The notes beneath the pieces are model-generated. The model worked only from the letters and a program-made list of their open reading frames with translations, made no database searches and was not told the origin of the DNA. Below, in pieces: positions 24,818 through 32,755 of a stretch of DNA of 32,755 bases. The position numbers were made by a program, and so were the translations under genes. Source of the stretch: Deltaproteobacteria bacterium (lineage in GTDB: Bacteria; JAMCPX01); the NCBI GenBank assembly GCA_023382265.1, contig JAMCPX010000015.1, positions 64,748 to 97,502 on the forward strand, given 5' to 3'. Positions within the stretch are counted from its first letter, which is position 1, and each line of letters starts with the position of its first letter.

Positions 24818-24915
24818 GTTTTAGCCGGTCCATTGTGCTGGTGTTGCAGACGAATCACGGTGCTGAATGAACAAAAAAACTCGCCAATTGTATAGTCGTG
24901 GTTAACTGATTTTAT

Positions 24916-26169
24916 ATGCATCAAGCCCCCATCGTAGTCCTTTTCATTGTTTTTATACTCATATCAGTAAGGAATATTCTTAACATAAAGCTTGAGATAT
25001 GGCAAATAATGCTTGGCGGTGCAGTTGTTGTTATACTCACAGGCTCTATAAAGCCTTATGAGGCAGTCAGTGCAATTGACATGGATGTAATGTTTTTTTT
25101 GTTTGGTATGTTTGTTATTGCACAGGCTCTAGAGAAGAGCGGTTATATCAGCCACATCTCTTATGGATTGTTCAAAAGGACAAAGAATGAAGCTCAACTC
25201 TTACTCTACGTGTTATTCATCTCAGGTATTGCATCCGCATTTTTGATGAATGATACTATTGCCATAATAGGTACGCCCGTCGTGCTGCATCTGGCAAGAA
25301 AACATAAAATATCTTCAAAACCGCTCTTGTTTGCCCTTGCATTTGGAGTGACAACAGGCAGTATGCTTAGCCCTATCGGCAATCCTCAAAATCTGCTTAT
25401 TGCCGTAAAGGGCGATTTTAAAGAGCCGTTCACCGTATTCTTTGAATACCTCTTCATACCAACACTTGTAAGCCTTTTTACGGCATACCTCATAATAAGA
25501 TATTTTTATAATGAAGATTTTCACGAAAGGGTATTAAATCATTCTCAAGAGCCCATTAAAGATCACAATTTAAAGATACTCAGCAAGGTTTCATTATGCA
25601 TAGTTGCCGTGCTTATCATATCAAAGATCTTTATATCTTACACAATAAGAGGTATGGATTTCAGACTTACGTATATTGCAATTTTGGGAGCTTTACCAGT
25701 TTTAATGTTCAGCAAAAAACGATTAAAGATACTCAGAGATGTTGACTGGCATACGCTTATTTTTTTTGCAGCCATGTTCGTTTTAATGAAGAGTGTATGG
25801 AACACGGGATTTTTTCAAAAAATGATTTCAACCGAAGACTTGAATATAACCTCAATCGGCTCAATCCTCATCATAGGGATTGTTGTGAGCCAGTTGATAT
25901 CTAATGTTCCGCTCGTTGCCCTGTATTTGCCTATACTTATGCATACAGACCCATCGTTTAAGAATTATATAGCGCTTGCGGCGGGAAGCACACTCGCCGG
26001 TAATCTTATGATCCTTGGCGCTGCAAGCAACGTGATTATTATCCAGAATGCAGAAAAGAATCATGATAATGCAATCAGCTTTATTGAATTTATCAAGCTC
26101 GGAATACCTTTAACGTTTGCCAATATAGTGATCATTTATGTCTGGCTTAAATTATTGTGTCCTTTTTGA
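24916..26169 (+). CDS. ArsB/NhaD (ion transporter superfamily) permease
   Basis: The 417-residue protein is almost wholly hydrophobic, with about ten to eleven helices. It shows the internal repeat of the ion-transporter superfamily: FLMNDTIAIIGTPVVLHLAR followed by GSMLSPIGNPQNLL in the first half, and SNVPLVALYLPIL followed by AAGSTLAGNLMILGAASNV in the second. The paired re-entrant Asn/Gly/Thr motifs bind substrate in relatives (arsenite, Na+/H+, dicarboxylates). Substrate cannot be told here; no ars genes or regulator are adjacent. I see no clear Shine-Dalgarno before the ATG at 24916, but the N-terminal helix begins right there, so the start is reasonable. Confidence 0.8.
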   Translation: MHQAPIVVLFIVFILISVRNILNIKLEIWQIMLGGAVVVILTGSIKPYEAVSAIDMDVMFFLFGMFVIAQALEKSGYISHISYGLFKRTKNEAQLLLYVLFISGIASAFLMNDTIAIIGTPVVLHLARKHKISSKPLLFALAFGVTTGSMLSPIGNPQNLLIAVKGDFKEPFTVFFEYLFIPTLVSLFTAYLIIRYFYNEDFHERVLNHSQEPIKDHNLKILSKVSLCIVAVLIISKIFISYTIRGMDFRLTYIAILGALPVLMFSKKRLKILRDVDWHTLIFFAAMFVLMKSVWNTGFFQKMISTEDLNITSIGSILIIGIVVSQLISNVPLVALYLPILMHTDPSFKNYIALAAGSTLAGNLMILGAASNVIIIQNAEKNHDNAISFIEFIKLGIPLTFANIVIIYVWLKLLCPF

Positions 26170-26311
26170 TAAAATGAAATTTTAAAGAGTTATCCTGCAG
26201 GCATATAGCAGTATTGAAATAACAAGCAGATTTTTCTATTGCATTTTTGGGTTTATAGAGTATGACTTTTAACTCAATTTCTATTATGCTTTGTTTTCCG
26301 AAGGAGGGAAA

Positions 26312-27073
26312 ATGACACAATTCAGACTTGATGGTAAGGTGGCGCTTATTACGGGTGCAAGCCGCGGCATTGGAGAACACATTGCGAGAGCGTTTGTAAA
26401 AGCCGGCGCAAGGGCAGTGCTCTCAAGCAGAAAACAGGCTGATCTGGATAAAGTATCACAATCCATAAACAGAGCCGGCGGCGAGTCGTATGCAATTGCA
26501 GCACACGCCGGGAAGATGGACGATATAAAAGCACTCGTTAGAAAGGCAATAGAACATTATGGGACAATCGATATCCTTGTTAATAATGCGGGTACAAATC
26601 CGGTATTTGGTCCTATTATTAATGTAGATGAAAAGGCATGGGACAAAATATTTGAGGTCAATCTGAGAGGATTTTTCTTTCTGAGTGCAGAAGTAATGCC
26701 GGTCATGATGAACAGAGGCGGAGGCGTGATCATAAATATGGCATCGGTTGCAGGCATCAAGCCCGATATTGGACTCGGAGCATACAGTATAAGCAAGGCT
26801 GGCGTCATTATGCTAACCAGAGTACTCGCAAAGGAATGGGCACCTATCAATATCAGGGTGAACGCCATAGCTCCCGGTATAATCAAAACCAAATTTGCAG
26901 AGGCACTTTATAATGACCCGATCATTGCAGAAGAGGCACTGAGAGGACTTGCAATCAAAAGATTGGGCGAACCGGATGATATCGCCGGTACTGCAATATA
27001 TCTTGCATCGGATTCATCGGCTTATGTTACAGGCCAGACCATTGTGGTTGATGGCGGTGGAATCATGCGATAG
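26312..27073 (+). CDS. Short-chain dehydrogenase/reductase (SDR)
   Basis: The 253-residue protein is a classical SDR. Cofactor motif TGASRGIG is at 14-21, NNAG at 91-94, and the catalytic Ser145, Tyr158 and Lys162 (YSISK) are all present, with NVNLRG-like [10 protein letters not shown] and the usual C-terminal [20 protein letters not shown] and [11 protein letters not shown]. Arg18 and SSRK after strand two hint at NADP(H). Relatives act as 3-oxoacyl-ACP reductases (FabG) or general carbonyl reductases; the substrate is open. The ATG at 26312 follows AAGGAGGG; an in-frame TTG at 26291 is rejected because it lacks a ribosome site. Confidence 0.92.
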   Translation: MTQFRLDGKVALITGASRGIGEHIARAFVKAGARAVLSSRKQADLDKVSQSINRAGGESYAIAAHAGKMDDIKALVRKAIEHYGTIDILVNNAGTNPVFGPIINVDEKAWDKIFEVNLRGFFFLSAEVMPVMMNRGGGVIINMASVAGIKPDIGLGAYSISKAGVIMLTRVLAKEWAPINIRVNAIAPGIIKTKFAEALYNDPIIAEEALRGLAIKRLGEPDDIAGTAIYLASDSSAYVTGQTIVVDGGGIMR

Positions 27074-27204
27074 CTGTTACCCATGACGGGCAGAACGTCC
27101 GTAACACATTTATTGAATGTATGCGGCAGTGAATAATAATAAGGACAATAGAAATAATAAGGCTATGAAAGCGGCAGAGTTAAGCAGTATAAATAAAGAA
27201 TAAA

Positions 27205-28215
27205 ATGATTATACTTGGAATAGAAAGCTCATGCGATGAAACGGGTGTTGCGGTTCTTCGAGACGGAAAGATCGTTGTTGACATCATCTCAAGTCAGATA
27301 ACAGTACACGGCAGGTTTGGGGGTGTTGTTCCCGAGTACGCCTCAAGAATGCAGCTTGAGGCCATTGGTCATCTAACAGAACAGGCATGCAGGGAAGCAC
27401 ATATAAGATTGCAGGATGTGGATGGTATTGCTGTTACAATAGGACCCGGCTTGATTGGCTCGGTACTTGTAGGACTCAATTTTGCAAAAGGGATTGCATA
27501 CGCGATCGATAAACCTTTAATAGGCATTGATCATGTTCAAGCTCATCTATTCTCTCCAATGATAGAATTCCCGGACATACATTTCCCATACGTAGGGCTT
27601 GTTGTTTCAGGTGGGCATACAGAGCTTTATACCGTAAAAGATTTCCGTGAGGTAGAGCTGAAAGGGAAAACGGTTGATGATGCAGCAGGTGAGGCATATG
27701 ACAAGGTTTCAAAAAGCCTTGGGCTTGGTTATCCCGGCGGTCCTGTTATAGATAATATCTCAATGCAATCAAAGATACAAAAAAAAATAAAATTCCCGAT
27801 GGCTCTTATGATAAAAGATAATTATAACTTTTCATTCAGTGGTATAAAAACAGCAGTTATAAGGCATATAAAAAAGATTGAGCAACCTTTAAAGCAAGAA
27901 GATACGACACTGATAGCATCAAGTTTTCAGGAGGCAGTGCAGAATGTTCTTGTTAAGAAAACTATAGCTCTTGCGGAGCAAACAGGCATAAATAGTATTG
28001 CTGTTTCCGGCGGCGTGGCTGCCAATTCAAGATTAAGGCAGCTATTTGACGAGTACAAAAAATCCTTTAATGTGTACATACCCCGTACAGACTTATGCAC
28101 GGATAATGGCTCAATGATTGCATTTCTCGGGTATCAATTGTACAAGCTTGGTAAGGTAAGTAATATAAATATAGATGGCTATGCAAATAACACGCGCATT
28201 CCTGAAGGAACTTGA
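27205..28215 (+). CDS. tsaD: tRNA N6-threonylcarbamoyladenosine transferase TsaD
   Basis: The 336-residue protein has the Kae1/TsaD ASKHA fold motifs: GIESSCDETGVAVL at the N-terminus, PEYASRMQLE, TIGPGLIGSVLVGLNFAKG, the metal-binding pair His110 and His114 in GIDHVQAHLFSP (family usually HMEAH), SGGHTELY, DDAAGEAYDKVSKSLGLGYP and SGGVAANSRLR, then CTDNGSMIA. With TsaB/TsaE and TsaC it puts the t6A modification on tRNAs that read ANN codons. Length is normal. The C-terminus overlaps rsmA by 41 bases in another frame. It lies 131 bases after the SDR gene. Confidence 0.96.
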   Translation: MIILGIESSCDETGVAVLRDGKIVVDIISSQITVHGRFGGVVPEYASRMQLEAIGHLTEQACREAHIRLQDVDGIAVTIGPGLIGSVLVGLNFAKGIAYAIDKPLIGIDHVQAHLFSPMIEFPDIHFPYVGLVVSGGHTELYTVKDFREVELKGKTVDDAAGEAYDKVSKSLGLGYPGGPVIDNISMQSKIQKKIKFPMALMIKDNYNFSFSGIKTAVIRHIKKIEQPLKQEDTTLIASSFQEAVQNVLVKKTIALAEQTGINSIAVSGGVAANSRLRQLFDEYKKSFNVYIPRTDLCTDNGSMIAFLGYQLYKLGKVSNINIDGYANNTRIPEGT

Positions 28216-29047
28216 GCTTCAGCCCCACAGATCACTCGGGCAATACCTGCTCGTTGACGAGCAGGTGGTCAAAGATATCGTAAATGCATTAAATATATTA
28301 CGGGATGATGAAATCGTCGAAGTAGGTTCCGGAATCGGTGTGTTAACATCTGCTATAATAAATGAATTTAAAAAGTTTAAAGGAGGCAGACAAAATCTTA
28401 CAGCAGTTGAAATCGATAAAAGGTATAGTGAATATATGAAAAAATATTTTCATGATGAGAACGTATTAAAGGTCGTTAATAAGGATATGCTTAAATTCAG
28501 GTTTAACGAATATTTTAAGAAGCCTGTAAAAGTAGCCGGGAATATACCATATTACATATCAAGCCCTTTATTAAGAATGCTATTTGATAACCATAAACTG
28601 GTATCCGTGATAGTCATAATGCTTCAGAAAGAGGTTGGATTAAGGGTTTTCGCAGATCCTGAAAATAAAAAATATAATGAATATTATGGTTTGCTCTCAA
28701 TTATGCGTAAATTGCATTACGATGCGGAGATAATAAGAACGGTCGATAGAAATTCATTTCTCCCTGTTCCCGATGTTGATTCTATCGTAATAAGGCTTAA
28801 AGTGCATAAGCCGTTACTTGAATGTGATGAAGAAAAAATATTGCTCCGCATACTTAAGCCTGCATTCAATGCAAGGAGAAAGATGCTCAAAAATGCTTTA
28901 AAATCTACAGGTACGCAGGAAGAAATTAAAAAATGGAGTGATGCTGCTAATATAGATCTTAATGACAGAATAGAAAATATTGATCTCGGAAGGTTAAAGT
29001 TATTTTTAAAAGCCTATGTAGGAGACAAGGGTAAAGGATCTTTATAA
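28175..29047 (+). CDS. rsmA: 16S rRNA dimethyladenosine transferase RsmA (KsgA)
   Basis: The 290-residue methyltransferase dimethylates two adjacent adenosines in the 3' hairpin of 16S rRNA, a late 30S assembly step. The family opening R-x-SLGQ-x-x-L appears as HRSLGQYLLVD (residues 18-28). The SAM-binding EVGSGIGVLT is at 49-58, and the catalytic motif GNIPYYISSPLL is at 122-133. KEVGLRVFADP, SFLPVPDVDS and AFNARRKMLKNAL follow. The start at 28175 (or 28181) lies inside tsaD, which ends 41 bases later; no good Shine-Dalgarno is visible, suggesting coupling to tsaD translation. A start after the tsaD stop would delete the conserved LGQ motif. Confidence 0.94.
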   Translation: MAMQITRAFLKELELQPHRSLGQYLLVDEQVVKDIVNALNILRDDEIVEVGSGIGVLTSAIINEFKKFKGGRQNLTAVEIDKRYSEYMKKYFHDENVLKVVNKDMLKFRFNEYFKKPVKVAGNIPYYISSPLLRMLFDNHKLVSVIVIMLQKEVGLRVFADPENKKYNEYYGLLSIMRKLHYDAEIIRTVDRNSFLPVPDVDSIVIRLKVHKPLLECDEEKILLRILKPAFNARRKMLKNALKSTGTQEEIKKWSDAANIDLNDRIENIDLGRLKLFLKAYVGDKGKGSL

Positions 29048-29180
29048 ATATTATGACCGGGCTCTTATCACGTTTTTGATTTTTTCAGATATTTTTTATA
29101 TTTGTAATACCGGGTATTCTACCAGCAAGAATATTATTCAACAGACTGATAGAAGTATTAAAAACCTAAACTCTATTTAC

Positions 29181-29209
29181 TTGACCAGTTCTCTTTAAAG
29201 ATATATAAT
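29181..29209 (+). promoter_or_regulatory. Near-consensus promoter of the REC-PATAN gene
   Basis: TTGACC (29181-29186), a 17-base spacer and a perfect TATAAT (29204-29209), 45 bases upstream of the start codon. This is one of the best sigma-70 promoters in the window. Confidence 0.75.
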
Positions 29210-29254
29210 TTTTCTCTAAAACGGGGGATTTATTTTAAAAAAGGGATATAGGTT

Positions 29255-30934
29255 ATGATGAGATCACACCAGCTTTTAGTTGTTGTGTGGCAAAAAGATA
29301 TTAGGGAACAATTAGGAAAACTATTAAGCAACAATAGCTATATTTACGATATCGCCGATTCTCCAACTAAAGCTTTAGATGCTATACATAAATATACATA
29401 CAAGCTTGTTATCGTGGATAGCTTACTAACCGGTTTGAACGGTTATCAGCTCGTTAAACGTATGAAGAATACCCCTCATGGCGGAGACGCTAAATTTATA
29501 GTTTTAATGAACGATATTCCTGAAACAAAGTATGATGATGTTAAGAAGCGATGGGGTGTATTCGGGCTTATTAAGAAGTCAGTAAGTGAAAATGATTTTA
29601 TATCGCTTATTAAAATAGCAGAAACTTATGAACTGCCAAGCGAGAAGCTTGAAAAGCAGCAAGTTACATCGGTGGAAGAAGTTTTATCGGAACTTGCACA
29701 CATATTATGGACAGGAAAAACTTCTTTTTACAAAGAAGGCGGAATTATCAAAGAGATTTACTGGGATGCAGGTAATCCTGTCTTTGCCATAAGTAATAAT
29801 GATGACGATAGATTTGATAAATGGCTGGTCAATCAGGGCATTGCCTCTGCAAGCACAATAGATGCGGCAACGGATATTATGAATAAAACCGGTAAGAAAA
29901 TAGATGAAGCCTTAATAATGCTTGGTGCGATAAATGATGATACACGCGAACAAATTGTATCGGATTATATGAAGGGATTGATAGTTGATATGTTTTCATG
30001 GGAAAAGGCGGAGTATACAAAAGAAGAAAAACATAGCGGAATAAAAGAACTCACATCAATAAAAGAACAATTCCCAATTATACTCTTTGAAGGAATAAAC
30101 GCTAAAAACGATATCGGCGGTATAAAAGAAGGTATAGAGAAAGCAGGAGGAATTGCAATTTTTACTGTTGACAATATATTTAATGTTGAAAATTTTAAAT
30201 TTCCATCATCGTTTAACAGGATTATGAACCTTATAAATGGAAAAAGGACGGTATATGAACTGATTGCCAAAAGTGGAATAATTCCTGAAGATGGATATAA
30301 GTTTATTCGTACTCTTTTCTTACTTAAGATAATAGATTTAAAACCCAGTACTGCTGATACTACAAGCGGTTTGGTCAATTTGCACAGGATACAGGCTAAC
30401 GGAGATAGGAAGACAAAGTTCATTGGTAATCTTCACGATATCTCCATATCAGAACTTATCCAGATGCTGGAATTGAATAGAAAATCGGGTGCAATGCAGA
30501 TAAACGACGGGCATGAAATCGGTTGGTTACTTTTCGATAAGGGTAAGATCATCGATGCTTATTATGGTGACATTACCCACGAATCCGCAGCATACAGGAT
30601 ATTATGTCTGACGGACGGGGAATTTGATATAAAATTCAAGGATGTCGTAGGGGAACCAAGAATCAATACCGATACGCAAACCATTTTAATGGAGGGATTA
30701 AGGTTGCTTGATGAGATCAGGAGGTTGGAACCAATGGTGGGGGATTTAAAAAAGCGGTTTAAAATTAATCAAGAATATAACTTTAATACAGAGGAAGAAA
30801 AAGAAGAAATATCAAGGATATTTAACGGCAAAAATGATATACTTACTTCGGCTTTTTTGCTGAACCCAAATCCGCAGCAGGGTTTTGACATTATCAGCAC
30901 ATTGCAGAAGAGTGGTGTAATAAAAGAACTTTGA
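29255..30934 (+). CDS. Response-regulator-like protein with DUF4388/PATAN domains
   Basis: The 559-residue soluble protein starts with a REC domain (about 5-125): phosphoacceptor Asp55 in KLVIVDSLLTGLNGYQLVKR, and Lys in GLIKKS. Only one of the two upstream acidic residues is evident (Asp15 after VVVWQK), so phosphorylation may be weak. A middle region (about 140-375) contains EIYWDAGNPVFAISNNDDDR and winged-helix-like helices such as GKRTVYELIAKSG. A DUF4388/PATAN-type domain (about 385-475) has FIGNLHDISISELIQMLELN and SGAMQINDG...GWLLFDKGKIIDAYYGD. In known cases such proteins act in motility, development or small-GTPase signalling, mostly in deltaproteobacteria and cyanobacteria. No DNA-binding output domain is evident, and the gene stands alone. 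Confidence 0.75.
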   Translation: MMRSHQLLVVVWQKDIREQLGKLLSNNSYIYDIADSPTKALDAIHKYTYKLVIVDSLLTGLNGYQLVKRMKNTPHGGDAKFIVLMNDIPETKYDDVKKRWGVFGLIKKSVSENDFISLIKIAETYELPSEKLEKQQVTSVEEVLSELAHILWTGKTSFYKEGGIIKEIYWDAGNPVFAISNNDDDRFDKWLVNQGIASASTIDAATDIMNKTGKKIDEALIMLGAINDDTREQIVSDYMKGLIVDMFSWEKAEYTKEEKHSGIKELTSIKEQFPIILFEGINAKNDIGGIKEGIEKAGGIAIFTVDNIFNVENFKFPSSFNRIMNLINGKRTVYELIAKSGIIPEDGYKFIRTLFLLKIIDLKPSTADTTSGLVNLHRIQANGDRKTKFIGNLHDISISELIQMLELNRKSGAMQINDGHEIGWLLFDKGKIIDAYYGDITHESAAYRILCLTDGEFDIKFKDVVGEPRINTDTQTILMEGLRLLDEIRRLEPMVGDLKKRFKINQEYNFNTEEEKEEISRIFNGKNDILTSAFLLNPNPQQGFDIISTLQKSGVIKEL

Positions 30935-31080
30935 TGGCATAAAAAAGTGAAGCAAAAGGAGTGCAAAAGACTCCGTGTTTCATTCATGTGCTGTTTTTTT
31001 TATATTTTTCGATTCATTAATTCAGGTTAAACAGAATAAATATGCAAAAATCTTGACAATCCGATTTGCATTCTGTAACA

Positions 31081-31115
31081 AAAGTAGGGGCGTCCCGCTG
31101 GGTCGCCCCTACTTT
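31081..31115. repeat. Near-perfect palindrome in the atp leader (GGGGCG...CGCCCC)
   Basis: AAAGTAGGGGCG (31081-31092) pairs perfectly with CGCCCCTACTTT (31104-31115); after one T-T mismatch CCC pairs with GGG around GCT. The GTAGGGGCG...CGCCCCTAC form is a familiar mobile palindromic repeat type. It sits 30 bases before atpF', so it could also act as terminator for the upstream gene or as an mRNA 5' structure. A possible -35 TTGACA at 31053-31058 lies just upstream. Confidence 0.65.
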
Positions 31116-31145
31116 ATAAATATAATTGCTGGAGATAAATATAAA

Positions 31146-31574
31146 ATGCATATAACGTTAAAAGATGTTATTCTAAGCGGCATACAGGGCATCATTTTTT
31201 TGATCGTATGGATTTCTTTGTATTTATTATTCTTCAAACCGTTTTCAATAGTTTATAAAAAACGCAGTTCTAAGACTGTAGAAGCTATAGAAGAAGCGAA
31301 AGAGCTGAATAAAAAATCAGAAGAGCTTGAATTTATGTTTAGGGAAAAGCTGGATGAGGCTTTAAAAGAAGCTGCAAAAATAAAGAATGAACAGCTGACA
31401 TTTGCAAATAATCAAATGGATGAAATAATAAAACAAACACATCAAACGGTTCAGGGAAAACTTGAAAAAGTGATCTCTTCTATAGATATAGAGAAAAATG
31501 ATATAATAAAAAAAATCGGTGCAGATTTAAAAACATTGATCCCGGCGATATCAAACAGGATACTTTTGAAATGA
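31146..31574 (+). CDS. atpF': ATP synthase F0 subunit b'
   Basis: The chosen ATG at 31146 gives 142 residues: one N-terminal membrane helix (about 8-32, GIQGIIFLIVWISLYLLFFK) followed by a long charged coiled coil (AIEEAKELNKKSEELEFMFR and on). This is the peripheral-stalk b/b' architecture, and its place directly before atpF and atpH identifies it as b'. The frame extends upstream to 30975 but that would read through the palindrome at 31081 and add an unrelated hydrophobic piece. GGAG at 31131-31134 is somewhat distant as a ribosome site. It overlaps atpF by four bases. Confidence 0.82.
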   Translation: MHITLKDVILSGIQGIIFLIVWISLYLLFFKPFSIVYKKRSSKTVEAIEEAKELNKKSEELEFMFREKLDEALKEAAKIKNEQLTFANNQMDEIIKQTHQTVQGKLEKVISSIDIEKNDIIKKIGADLKTLIPAISNRILLK

Positions 31575-32116
31575 GCATACTCTGGTTTATAGCTTCATCG
31601 GTTTTGCTTATACCCTCGATCGCATACGGGGCAGAGGGTAACTTTTTTACCATGAATCTGTTATGGTCTGCCATAAATTTTATTATAATGGTCGCGGGAT
31701 TTGTTTATCTTTATAAGAGGTTTCATGGTACGGAAATGTTTAAGAAACGAAAAAATGGTATAGAAAAACTTATTAATGATGCACAGGATCTTAAACAGAG
31801 GGCTACAGAAAGGTATAACGATGCGGCAGAACAGTTGAATCGTTTTGATCAAACCCGAAAAGAGATTATGGATGATATGCGTAAAAACGCGGAGAAAGAA
31901 AAACAAACAATATCAGCGGAGGGCAATGCAATGATAGAGCGTTTAAAAAAGGAATCGGAACAATTGGTGGAAGGCGAAGTCGAGAAGGCAAAGGAGATGA
32001 TTGCAGAAGAAGTAAGAAAGCAGATTTATGATTTGACAAAAGAACACATTGAGAGATCAATTGATAAAAATTCACAAGAAAAAATCACGGATACCTTTAT
32101 AAGGAATTTAAAATGA
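31571..32116 (+). CDS. atpF: ATP synthase F0 subunit b
   Basis: The 181-residue product has a cleavable-looking N-terminal segment (SILWFIASSVLLIPSIAYGA), a second hydrophobic helix (NLLWSAINFIIMVAGFVYLY, about 30-48), and a long hydrophilic coiled coil (residues 60-160) ending with AEEVRKQIYDLTKEHIERSI, the delta-binding region. A b subunit with an extra N-terminal signal-like segment is common in deltaproteobacteria. With b' it forms the stator that holds F1. It overlaps atpF' upstream and atpH downstream by four bases each (ATGA). Confidence 0.92.
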   Translation: MSILWFIASSVLLIPSIAYGAEGNFFTMNLLWSAINFIIMVAGFVYLYKRFHGTEMFKKRKNGIEKLINDAQDLKQRATERYNDAAEQLNRFDQTRKEIMDDMRKNAEKEKQTISAEGNAMIERLKKESEQLVEGEVEKAKEMIAEEVRKQIYDLTKEHIERSIDKNSQEKITDTFIRNLK

Positions 32117-32643
32117 ATTTAGGTAAAAGATATGCAAAGGCCCTCTTTCAAATAGGCATGGGAAACGGCAATTTAGATCTATACGTGCAGCAGTTGCGTG
32201 CGCTGGAGGATATTTTCAAACATAATGATGATTTGAGAAGATTTTTCCTGGATGAGTTTGTGGATAAAACAAAAAAAACAGCGGTCTTAACTAACGTCTG
32301 TAAACGGATTGATTTTACACCCGAGATCATAAGACTTATAAATCTCATTATTAATAATGATCGGGCAAATATCTATGATGACATGGTATCGATATTTGAG
32401 TATATGTATAATGATTTTAAAGGACTCATAAAGGTAGACATTTATACGGCTTACGATATTGATAATAATGAAACCGGTAATGTGAAATCAAGAATCAAAG
32501 AGTTGTTTAATAAAGATCCGATACTAAACATCAAACATGATAAAACCATAATTAGCGGAATGAAATTACAAATTGGCTGGACAGTTTACGATGGTACTAT
32601 CAAATCAAATTTAAAAGATTTTACGGACTCCATAAAGATATGA
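32113..32643 (+). CDS. atpH: ATP synthase F1 subunit delta
   Basis: The 176-residue product begins NLGKRYAKALFQIG, the conserved OSCP/delta opening (xRYAxALFxxA), followed by an N-terminal helical bundle with LRRFFLDEFVDKTKK. It ends with the C-terminal domain including GMKLQIGWTVYDGTIKSNLK, equivalent to the family's GxxxxxGxxxxDxSxxxxL. It caps the alpha3-beta3 head and joins it to the b/b' stalk. Length is normal. atpA would be expected next, but only repeat-bearing non-coding DNA is visible in the remaining 112 bases. Confidence 0.95.
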   Translation: MNLGKRYAKALFQIGMGNGNLDLYVQQLRALEDIFKHNDDLRRFFLDEFVDKTKKTAVLTNVCKRIDFTPEIIRLINLIINNDRANIYDDMVSIFEYMYNDFKGLIKVDIYTAYDIDNNETGNVKSRIKELFNKDPILNIKHDKTIISGMKLQIGWTVYDGTIKSNLKDFTDSIKI

Positions 32644-32688
32644 ATGGAAGTAAGTAATGAGAAGTAAAACAAATGCAATAATTAAATT

Positions 32689-32715
32689 GTCATCCTGCGA
32701 AAGCAGCAATCCAGT
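32689..32715. repeat. Palindromic repeat with CTGC-GAAA-GCAG core
   Basis: GTCATCCTGCGAAAGCAGCA followed by ATCCAGT contains CTGC (32695-32698), GAAA and GCAG (32703-32706). It closely resembles the very common bacterial intergenic repeat in which CCTGC-GAAA-GCAGG is flanked by GTCATT and AATCCAG. The window ends before its full extent can be seen. Confidence 0.6.
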
Positions 32716-32755
32716 TCTTTTGTTCCGCTTTTCATGTTTGATGTTTAGTATCGGA

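Noticed and set aside
30975-31145. Upstream extension of the b' subunit frame
   Set aside because: It reads through the 31081-31115 palindrome and adds a non-homologous hydrophobic segment; the ATG at 31146 gives the normal b' length.

Overview
The window looks like part of the chromosome of an AT-rich Gram-negative bacterium, most likely a deltaproteobacterium-like (Desulfobacterota or related) lineage. The supporting signs are outer-membrane-type lipoproteins, a YidC with a large periplasmic domain, System II (ResB/CcsA) cytochrome c maturation, an ATP synthase cluster starting with paired b' and b subunits, and a REC protein with a DUF4388/PATAN-like domain. The lineage is inference from gene content only; there is no rRNA or other decisive marker.

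Layout. (1) Positions 1-1737, minus strand: rpmH-rnpA-yidD-yidC, with yidC running off the left edge. rnpA has no ordinary start codon and appears to begin at an AUU overlapping the end of rpmH. (2) Positions 1852-7188, plus strand: a DUF465 small protein followed by ilvD-ilvB-ilvN-ilvC, the core of valine/isoleucine synthesis, driven by a promoter divergent from that of rpmH. (3) Positions 7360-12180, minus strand: purH-purD, then a PHP-type tyrosine phosphatase, an ECF sigma factor and a membrane anti-sigma factor with an AMPK/CBM48-like periplasmic domain; the last three overlap by a few bases. (4) A plus-strand tRNA-Arg(TCG) at 12407.

(5) Positions 12480-18545 form an accessory island. 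It has a gene-free, hairpin-rich stretch (12.5-13.24 kb), a minus-strand cluster of exported beta-propeller-like proteins (two clear lipoproteins, a third whose signal peptide lies in another reading frame, and a split surface protein with a C-terminal membrane anchor), a ParE/RelE-type toxin-antitoxin pair with its own palindromic operator, and a possible gene remnant.

(6) Positions 18489-22195, plus strand: a fatty-acid beta-oxidation pair (thiolase, then a FadN-type 3-hydroxyacyl-CoA dehydrogenase/enoyl-CoA hydratase) behind a promoter whose -10 region lies inside a palindrome that matches the Bacillus FadR consensus. (7) Positions 22403-24693: resB-ccsA. (8) Positions 24916-29047: an ArsB/NhaD-type permease, an SDR oxidoreductase, tsaD and rsmA (the last two overlapping). 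(9) Positions 29181-30934: a REC-PATAN regulator with a near-consensus promoter. (10) Positions 31146-32643: atpF'-atpF-atpH, where a repeat fragment follows atpH instead of an immediate atpA.

Most of the window is ordinary housekeeping. The points worth a second look are the AUU-initiated rnpA, the FadR-type operator, the sigma/anti-sigma/phosphatase module with a carbohydrate-binding-like sensor, the frame-split surface proteins in the propeller island, and small palindromic repeats of at least two families dropped into operon gaps.
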